Shown piece after piece: positions 57,088-64,000 of a stretch of 64,000 nt of DNA. The DNA lies in contig CACRSC010000030.1 of the NCBI GenBank assembly GCA_902651635.1, positions 102,229 through 166,228 on the forward strand, in the 5' to 3' direction. The DNA comes from Mastigamoeba balamuthi (lineage: Eukaryota; Evosea; Mastigamoebida; Mastigamoebidae). Under the pieces are notes generated by a model that did not search any database, was not told where the DNA came from, and saw only the letters and a program-made list of their open reading frames with translations. Position 1 is the first letter of the stretch. Every line of letters begins with the position of its first letter. A program made the translations under genes and the position numbers.

Positions 57088-57570
57088 TTCCCGCGCTTCG
57101 GTTGGGACGCGCACCAGAGAGATTTTGTTGGATTCGCGTTGACAGATTCTCGGGTACTTAGATCTTTCAGAACCGGACTCGTGCAGGCCTCGTGCTACGC
57201 GCACTGTCTTCACGTCTGGACGGCATTTCGATTGGGTTGTGCCGTCAGAATGGACGAGGGCGGGTGCTCATGAGTGCAGTCCTTGTGCTCCCCGCTCTGT
57301 CTTCACGTCCACACTATGTTAAAAGCAGAGCCAGTATTCTCTAGTATGGCGTCCGGACGCTCTTCACACCGAGCGAGGTGCTCGTTCGACACACAGGCCA
57401 AGCAGCATTCTCTAGAATCACACGCCTGACCCCTTGTGTGCACATTCTCTCACAGCACGCGCCTGTGCAAATGCGACCAGGGTGCATACTCTCCGACCAT
57501 TCACCAGCTTTCATGCCACAAACTGCGCCACGTTCTCTTTCAGCCCAAGCCACCCACGACTCTGGGCGGC
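57088..57570. other. Intergenic spacer
   Basis: About 480 bp between the start of the coiled-coil gene and the 3' end of the TMEM184/OST-alpha gene, both on the minus strand. No gene was recognised. Confidence 0.5.
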
Positions 57571-58532
57571 CTACTCCATGTGGCTGGCCTGGTCGAGCAG
57601 AGGCGTCTCCTCTGCGGCCTTGGCGTCGCGTCCGCCGCTGCTGTTGTCGTTGTTGTTGCTGCTGTCGTCGCTGCAGTTGATCGCCTGCTGCAGCCCCGCG
57701 GGCTCCTCCTTGTGCAGGCACCTGCCTCCCCCGACCCTCCACTGCGCCCCCAGGTAGTCGCCCAGCCTGCAGAGCGTGTCGCAGCCCCCCGCAGCCTCCT
57801 TCTCGCCGCACAGGCCGCCCTCCTCGTCGTCCGCCGCCCTGCTGGGCCGTATCGCCCACAGCGCCCAGAGGCTGAACGGCATCAGCTCGACGAGGCGCAG
57901 CACCGAGTCCAGCTCCGCGGCCTGGGTCTCGGTGAGGGCCAGGCGCCTGCGGAGGGCCGTCTGGACGACGGCGGTCTGCAGGAGGAAGACGAGGACGACC
58001 GTCTTGACCCACAGGAACATCCGCACCACAGACGCCTCGCAGTCGGGCCCGCAGCGCTGCAGCAGGGCCCGCGTCGACTTCCACAGCACCCCGATGCCCC
58101 ACACGGCGCACCCCAGCGACAGCGCCGACGGCACCGCAGCCGCCAGCACGAACACGTTCCTCGCGTGCACCCACTGCCCCCGTATTCCGGGAATTTGCCG
58201 GCGTTGAGTCAGAGCCCGCCACGTCATCAGAAACTGAACTGCACGGCCAACCTTGAGGGCAGCGACGACGAAGGGGAGGCCACCGCGGAGGACAAGCGCC
58301 TGGAGGACGAGGACCGTGGTCGTGCGGATGAGGGTCCTCGGGGCACACCTCGCGCAGCAGCCGCTGGGGAGCCCGCAGCGCCCGACGCAGGCGCCGTCGT
58401 CGAGGAAGTAGAGCATGAGGAAGTAGCTGCCCTGGCCACATCAGTCCTACCGGCCTGACAGGCGAAAGAGAGAAGGACTGACGGAGAGACAAGAGACAAG
58501 AGACTGAGGGACGGAGGGGGGGGGGGGGGGGG

Positions 58533-58583
<51 letters not shown>

Positions 58584-59937
58584 NNNNNNNNNNNNNNNNN
58601 NNNNNNNNNNNNNNNNNNNNNNNNNNGTTGTTGTTGCTGCTGTCGTCGCTGCAGTTGATCGCCTGCTGCAGCCCCGCGGGCTCCTCCTTGTGCAGGCACC
58701 TGCCTCCCCCGACCCTCCACTGCGCCCCCAGGTAGTCGCCCAGCCTGCAGAGCGCGTCGCAGCCCCCCGCAGCCTCCTTCTCGCCGCACAGGCCGCCCTC
58801 CTCGTCGTCCGCCGCCCTGCTGGGCCGTATCGCCCACAGCGCCCAGAGGCTGAACGGCATCAGCTCGACGAGGCGCAGCACCGAGTCCAGCTCCGCGGCC
58901 TGGGTCTCGGTCAGGGCCAGGCGCCTGCGGAGGGCCGTCTGGACGACGGCGGTCTGCAGGAGGAAGACGAGGACGACCGTCTTGACCCACAGGAACATCC
59001 GCACCACAGACGCCTCGCAGTCGGGCCCGCAGCGCTGCAGCAGGGCCCGCGTCGACTTCCACAGCACCCCGATGCCCCACACGGCGCACCCCAGCGACAG
59101 CGCCGACGGCACCGCAGCCGCCAGCACGAACACGTTCCTCGCGTGCACCCACTGCCCCCGAATTCCGGGAATTTGCCGGCGTTGAGTCAGAGCCCGCCAC
59201 GTCATCAGAAACTGAACTGCACGGCCAACCTTGAGGGCAGCGACGACGAAGGGGAGGCCACCGCGGAGGACAAGCGCCTGGAGGACGAGGACCGTGGTCG
59301 TGCGGATGAGGGTCCTCGGGGCACACCTCGCGCAGCAGCCGCTGGGGAGCCCGCAGCGCCCGATGCAGGCGCCGTCGTCGAGGAAGTAGAGCATGAGGAA
59401 GTAGCTGCCCTGGCCACATCAGTCCTACCGGCCTGACAGGCGAAAGAGAGAAGGACTGACGGAGAGACAAGAGACAAGAGACTGAGGGACAGAGGGAAAG
59501 AGAGAGAGAGAGAGGAGAGAGAGAGAAGGAGAGAGAGAGAGGAGAGAGAGAGAGAGAAGGAGAGAGAGAGAAGGAGAGGTGCCCGCACATGGCCACGAGG
59601 CTGAGGACCTCCTGGAAGATGGAGACGGCCTCGAGGAGGGGCTCGACCGAGGGGACCAGCAGGGCGACGACGGCGGCGAGGCAGTAGATGGGCAGCGCCA
59701 GCAGCACGCGCATGTGGTACCTGTGCACCGCGGCACGCACGGCCATCAGCCCGCGCGCGATCCACAGCGCCACCAGCAGCTCGACCGCTGCGAACTGTGG
59801 GCCGTTGCACCGTCAGAGACACAGGGGCTGTGGGAGTGGCCCCCGCTGTGCCGACGGGGTGCGTGGAGAGGGCAGAGTACCGCGAGGGACAGGTAGGCAA
59901 CCACGCGCTGCGGGTGGGTCAGGTCAGCGAGCACCAT
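57571..59937 (-). CDS. TMEM184/OST-alpha-family (Solute_trans_a) multi-pass membrane protein, interrupted by an assembly gap
   Basis: ATG 59937 begins MVLADLTHPQRVVAYLSLA, which is spliced to FAAVELLVALWIARGLMAVR, YHMRVLLALPIYCLAAVVAL and LLEAVSIFQEVLSLVA. After a GA-rich intron follow YFLMLYFLDDGACIGRCG, CCARCAPRTLIRTTTVLVLQ, VVAALK|WVHARNVFVLAAAV, VVRMFLWVKTVVLVFLLQTA and VELMPFSLWALWAIRPSRAA, with the tail EETPLLDQASHME. This gives about seven membrane spans with the family's PIY, C..CC and K.V.F(L) landmarks. Relatives transport steroid or other organic solutes or are of unknown function. The 3' half appears twice around the N gap (see the repeat entries), so the true gene is probably a single copy with one GA-rich intron. 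An intron near 58,190-58,255 holds a TGACGTGG box. Confidence 0.8.
57649..58514. repeat. Segment duplicated across the assembly gap, copy 1
   Basis: Nearly identical to 58627-59492 at an offset of 978 bp, with only scattered single-base differences (for example one making GACVGRCG versus GACIGRCG). The copies meet at the N gap and a GA microsatellite. Confidence 0.85.
58515..58583. repeat. G-run and GA microsatellite at the gap edge
   Basis: A run of G followed by about 20 GA repeats directly abuts the N gap. A related GA-rich tract lies at 59,495-59,577 in the intron of the gene's other copy. Confidence 0.9.
58584..58626. other. Assembly gap (43 N)
   Basis: A run of N inside the TMEM184/OST-alpha gene, next to the GA microsatellite. 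Confidence 0.99.
58627..59492. repeat. Segment duplicated across the assembly gap, copy 2
   Basis: Counterpart of 57649-58514. Its upstream sequence continues normally into the 5' exons of the gene, while its downstream end runs into the gap. Confidence 0.85.
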
Positions 59938-60264
59938 CGGGTCTTGGCGGGGGGGTGTGCTTTTCGAATCGTTGAACGGGCGTCGGTGCGCTTCACAGGA
60001 GGCGGCCCTGTTGAAAAGTGATGATCGCCTGCACAGGACGAGCCGTACAGAAGAAAAACAAATCGCTGGCACCGAACGAAACTAACCGCCGCTGTTGGTT
60101 TTTGCCAAACAGCTGATCCAGGAGGAGAAGGGCGCCATCGGATGCAGCACAACCGCTCGCCGGAATCAGAGGGATTGTGCGCATCAGATCCTCAGAGCCA
60201 CCGCTACTCGAAACGGAAGCGGGACTGCCATTTATAGCGCCTGGCCGCAGCGGGGGTGAACTTG
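59938..60264. promoter_or_regulatory. Divergent promoter region between TMEM184/OST-alpha and ankyrin-calpain paralogue 2
   Basis: 327 bp between two start codons on opposite strands. No specific element was recognised. Confidence 0.5.
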
Positions 60265-63200
60265 ATGGAGGCTCTGTGGGCATCCGAGGTCGTGGACGCA
60301 AGCAGCACGTACGGCGGTGGCTGGCACCCCTCCTCGCTCCTGGGCCCACCCCGCGTGTACCCCAAGTGCGGCAACCTCCCTGGCGCGTGGGCGCCGTCTG
60401 TCCCCCGCGGCACGCTCGAGCACGTCGCGCTGCGGTACCCGCGGCCTTTCATCGTCCTCCAGCGCATAGAGATCTACGAGACGTTCAACCCGGGCCACGT
60501 AGTGCGCATCTCGGCGCGGCTCCTGCCCTCGGACCCGTGGGAAACCGTGTGGGAGGGGCAGAGCAGGCCTCCCACTGCGGCCTCGAGGATATTCGCTCCA
60601 ACCCTGCGCAGCCCTCCGGGGCTGGCAAGGGAGATCCGGCTGGACCTGGACTGCAGATCCGCGGTCAGCTGGGCCGAGATCGACTGCGTCAGGGCCTCGG
60701 GGGTTACATGGAAAACAGAGCTATACCGAACTCCTCTGTGGGACGCTGCCGTCTCTGGGGACGCTCCCCGATTCGATGACCTGCTTGCCCGGGGTGCGGA
60801 CCCCGCCCAGGACTGCTCACCCCTGCTGGAGGTTGGGGCTTTGACAGGAAGCGAGCTCGGGGCCCGCATGCTATTGGAGCACGCGAGGGCCAGGGGGCAG
60901 CTCGACAGCAAGACGCTGCTTCCTCGCAGAGAGTGGCTGGTGCTGGTCAAGGCAGCAGCGACCTGCAGAAAAGCTGACATCACGGAAGCACTCCTCGAGG
61001 GCCACCAAGCATCCGAATCTGGCTACAAGTTCGTTCCCATAGATCTCGCAGTTCTATCTGACTGCACACCAGACTCACTGTGAAGGAGGCATCGGAAGCT
61101 CTTCTTCTGGCCAGGGATGGCACAAACAGTGCACTGATTCGTGCTGCAGTTGATGCAGCATCGAGGAAGGGTGGGAAATGCCTTCTGGAAGTCGGGGGGC
61201 AAGCAGCAGTGTCTGTCGTTCAGGAGGCTGCCAGGCAGGCAAAGGCACCATATTGGCCGATGCCTGTCCTGGAGTGGTGTGCGACGTCATCAACACGTCA
61301 CCAGGCATTAGTCGAGGCACTCTCACTTGCCTCTTGCACCATCGAGAAGGCTGGTAAGTGGGTTCTTGATGACCTCCTGGCCACCTCAGTTCGAGGGAGA
61401 AATGCACCAGGGGCAGCCATTCTCGCACAGCACGGGGCAGACCCATTTGCCTCATCGTGTGCAGCTCTTTACGTCATTGCCGAGAGTGGTTCTGAGGACG
61501 AAGTGATAGTGGTCCTGGGGGCAGCAGCAGCAGCACATCCCACGTGGCTCATCAACGAGCGGCTTCCACGACCAAATGACCAGAGTGGCCACACCCCATT
61601 TCACGCAGCATGTGCAAACCCACAGATGGGGCCCACAGCACTCGGGGCCTTGATCAGGGCGGACAAAGGCAAGAGTGGGGCAACTCAGCCCATATGTCTA
61701 GTCAACGAGCATGCCGTGTGGAGCAACAAGGAATGCACACCACTGGTGATCGCATCCACACACAGTACTGCAGCGTGTGTCCAGGAACTCATGGCTCATG
61801 GAGCCACTCCATGCAAGTGCGCCATCTGCGCTGAACTGCTGACATATGCCTTGTCCAATCCAAAGACAAAAGAAACTCGTGAAAAGGCCGCAGCCCTAGG
61901 ATTAAGTGTTGTCATTGCTCAGCCCTCTGGAATTCCGATCCAGCAGGTTCCCAGCGAAGCATCCAGCACATTGCTCAAGCAGAGACAAAGCAATGCGCAA
62001 TCTTCTGACGACCACATACGATCAGCTGCAGATTCTGGAGACCTGGAGACCCTTGTAACAATTATCACGGCCAATACAGCCAGTGCACAAGGGCTGCATG
62101 ACAGCCTGATAATTGCTAGCTGTGGGGCATGGAGGACGAGCCCAGCAATGGTTAAAGCTCTGATCACAGCAGGGGCTCACATCGTCCCTGACAGCCTCAA
62201 TAATGCCTCCGCCTCTGGTAATGCAGAGATCGCTTGTGCATTCCTCGAAAGTGGAATCGAGCTGTCAAATGAGCAAATGCCACTCCCAGCAGTTTCTCTC
62301 AACTACCTTCAGAAGCAGCTGGGAAGCACCTCCATGGCCTCCATCATCAAGGCCCGAGCCGTTTTTGTCTCTGCCTGCTCGAGTGGCCCTGTGGACGCCC
62401 TCGGTCTGATGCCAGACAAGTTCGCAATTCCGACAACTGCATGGAAGGCAGCTGCCTCAAGGCCAGAGCCCTCAGCTGTCCGTCACCTTGTGCAACACCA
62501 TGCACGGCTCCAGAATGTCGATGGAATGGCATTCGAGATGGGACAGAGCGAGTGGGAGGGGATCGCCAGGAGTGCTGTTGAATCAGGACATCCAGAGAAC
62601 TTTTCGATCGTTCTCAGCCTGGTGGGAAGAGACCTTGAAATAAGGGATGACTTCAAGAGGACATTGACAAGCCTGGCACTTGAGAGGTATCACCTCACGG
62701 GGTGCCCGCGCATTGCTCTGGATCTCCTGCACTCCGACAGCATCCCCGTACTGCCAACGGAGGACTGGGCTTCAGCTGTGGTGCATGATAACGATGCCTT
62801 CACATGGCTGCTCCATTCTCTCCCCGCTGAGCACCAGGCATCTCTGCTAACAGGGCCGTGGACATCTGGGTGGACAAAGAACAGCAGCCTGTGTGACGTG
62901 TATAGCGAGGACAGACGACTGGAGCTCCTGCAATGCCTCCCGATGACTGCAGAGCTCGCTGCCCGTCTGAAGTGCAGTGCAATTGAGTTCGGGTGGCAGA
63001 GGATCCTGGCGTTTCTGGGCACTCCTTCCATCATCGTCGAGGAGGAGCGCAACAGGCTCGACGTGAAGGCGCCAATGCCCCCAAACGAGAAGACACACTC
63101 TGCGTACCCGGGAAGGCTCCTGGTCTGCAAGGCGCTCCTCGACCAGAGCACCAGGGAGTCGTCCGATGCTGCCCGCAGGTTCTCGCTGCACGCCCTACGT

Positions 63201-64000
63201 GGCATTGTGGCCCACCAGGCGCGCGTGCTCTCCCCGTCGCTGCTCGCGGATGGGCTGGAGGTCGCAGGGCACCACTCCCAGGGCGCCGTCCACGAGGCAG
63301 CCCTGCGTGGCGAGTGGCCCTTTGTGCTGCGCCTGCTCGACCTCGGCGCCGGGGCCGCGGAGGAGACAGTCTTCGCCGCTTGCAACCTCAACGCCCCCGA
63401 GCAGGTCGTCCGCCTTCTGCTCGAGCAGTGCCCATCCGGCGCCAATTCCCGCGGCCTCTGCAACGGCGCCCTCGTGACGCCGCTCTTCGTGGCGCCCAAC
63501 GCGGCCGTGGCCAAGGCGCTGCTGGACTCGGGGGCCAACGCGGACTTCCGCTCTGGCGAGGGCAAGCCCAAGGCTGCCGAGTTCTCGACGTGCCCCGACG
63601 TGGTGGCGATGCTGGCGCACCGGCCGACGGCCGGGCGGCCGCTGGGGGTGGGCGGGGCAGTGCTGCAGTGGGCCGTGCGGGCCATCTCGCCGACGGGGGA
63701 GTTCCGGAAGGCGGCGGGGATGGAGGAGACGTGGGGCAAGGTGCCGTGGCCCGAGGGGGGGCGCGTGGGGGCCGGGGAGCTGACGCTGTCGGGGTGCGGG
63801 TACCACGCGGCGCACCTGGCGGCGCGGGAGGGGACGTGCCGGGCGCTGCAGGCGGTGCTGGGGGCGGAGGGCTGCGGGGCGGCGGCGTACACGGCGCAGG
63901 ACCCGTTCGGGAACACGGTGCTGCACTACGCCATCGCGCGGACCGACGGGGAGGCGGACGCGATGGCTGCGTGGCTGCTGGGGAGCGGGCGGTACGGGGC
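60265..64000 (+). CDS. Ankyrin-repeat calpain-like protein, paralogue 2 (cut by window end)
   Basis: Exon 1 (60265-61028) begins MEALWASEVVDASSTYGGGW and encodes the same FBXL4-like N-terminal domain as the gene at 21.5-27.7 kb (VEIYET/IEIYETFNPGHVVRISA, AEIDCVRASG). A 44-nt intron (61029-61072, donor GTTCGT) falls at the same codon and phase as in paralogue 1. Exon 2 stays open to the window end: PYWPMPVLEWCATSSTRHQA, HTPFHAACANPQMGPTALGA, GEWPFVLRLLDLGA, GYHAAHLAAREGTCRALQ. The calpain core would lie beyond the edge. Up to about 63,000 it is moderately diverged and lower in GC, and it lacks the Gln/Ala-rich insert. From about 63,472 to the end it is virtually identical to 23,719-24,247 of paralogue 1. 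Confidence 0.85.
63472..64000 (+). repeat. Near-identical tract shared with the minus-strand paralogue (23,719-24,247)
   Basis: Over more than 500 bp the two genes differ by at most a few bases (for example one in the GATGGCGGCG region), whereas sequence just upstream differs at roughly half of the amino acids. The tract continues past the window end. Confidence 0.9.

Noticed and set aside
57571-59394. Two tandem TMEM184/OST-alpha genes
   Set aside because: Near-identity, an N gap at a microsatellite and the lack of 5' exons for the second copy point to an assembly artefact rather than tandem genes.
1-64000. LTR elements, LINEs, reverse transcriptase or transposase genes
   Set aside because: I found no RT, integrase, gag-like or DDE transposase motif in any frame read; only small inverted-repeat units were seen.

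Overview
The window reads as nuclear DNA of a free-living, GC-rich unicellular eukaryote. Genes are closely packed on both strands and interrupted by many short spliceosomal introns (mostly about 40-140 nt). Products are typically eukaryotic: HEATR5/Laa1, eIF2B alpha, heat-shock factor, a CaMK-type kinase, a PH-domain protein, a papain-family protease, Thg1-like tRNA-His guanylyltransferase and a TMEM184/OST-alpha-like membrane protein. The gene mix (GH51-AbfB proteins, DUF4215-type repeats, CgeB-like glycosyltransferase, bacterial-type OafA acyltransferases) would suit an amoebozoan such as an archamoeba, but that placement is a guess. Exons are mostly very GC-rich; several intergenic blocks (about 1.0-2.7 kb, 39.8-43.5 kb, 46.6-48.9 kb) and parts of some genes are much AT-richer.

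Layout. 0-5.8 kb: two divergently oriented OafA-type acyltransferase genes, with an OST-alpha-family gene remnant between them. 5.9-10.1 kb (-): a surface protein made of AbfB-like repeats, a GH51 alpha-L-arabinofuranosidase fold lacking both catalytic glutamates, a PSI domain and one membrane span. 11-12 kb: an unidentified gene. 12.2-17.8 kb (-): HEATR5. 18.0-18.6 kb: the C-terminal part of a CgeB-like glycosyltransferase. 18.8-20.1 kb (-): a cathepsin L-like protease. 21.5-27.7 kb (-): a 2,043-residue ankyrin-calpain protein. 28.4-29.8 kb: HSF. 30.5-32.6 kb (-): a secreted kelch beta-propeller. 32.7-33.4 kb: a second OST-alpha remnant. 34.0-34.5 kb: a coiled-coil repeat protein. 35.1-39.8 kb: a cysteine-rich single-pass membrane protein. 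39.8-43.6 kb: an AT-rich block with two identical tRNA-Cys genes, a self-complementary tandem repeat and a possible small zinc-finger gene. 43.6-44.9 kb: Thg1. 45.2-46.6 kb (-): an unidentified gene. 49.2-50.6 kb (-): a CaMK-like kinase. 51.4-53.7 kb (-): a PH-domain protein. 54.3-56.1 kb: eIF2B alpha. 56.2-57.1 kb (-): a coiled-coil protein. 57.6-59.9 kb (-): TMEM184/OST-alpha, containing an assembly gap and a probable false duplication. 60.3 kb to the end (+): a second ankyrin-calpain paralogue, cut by the window edge.

The observations most worth a second look are: (a) two unrelated single-pass surface proteins, a catalytically dead GH51 protein and a DUF4215-repeat protein, share a juxtamembrane cytoplasmic motif (NxPI....SVNF), which suggests a common docking or sorting partner; (b) paralogue pairs are mosaics in which stretches of near-identical GC-rich sequence sit inside otherwise diverged, AT-richer copies, as ectopic gene conversion would produce; (c) intron signals are unusual: GTNCGY donors are common, at least three introns are GC-AG, a CAATTGA element recurs in introns, and some introns carry TGACGTGG inverted repeats and AATATC hairpins resembling a MITE or introner signature.
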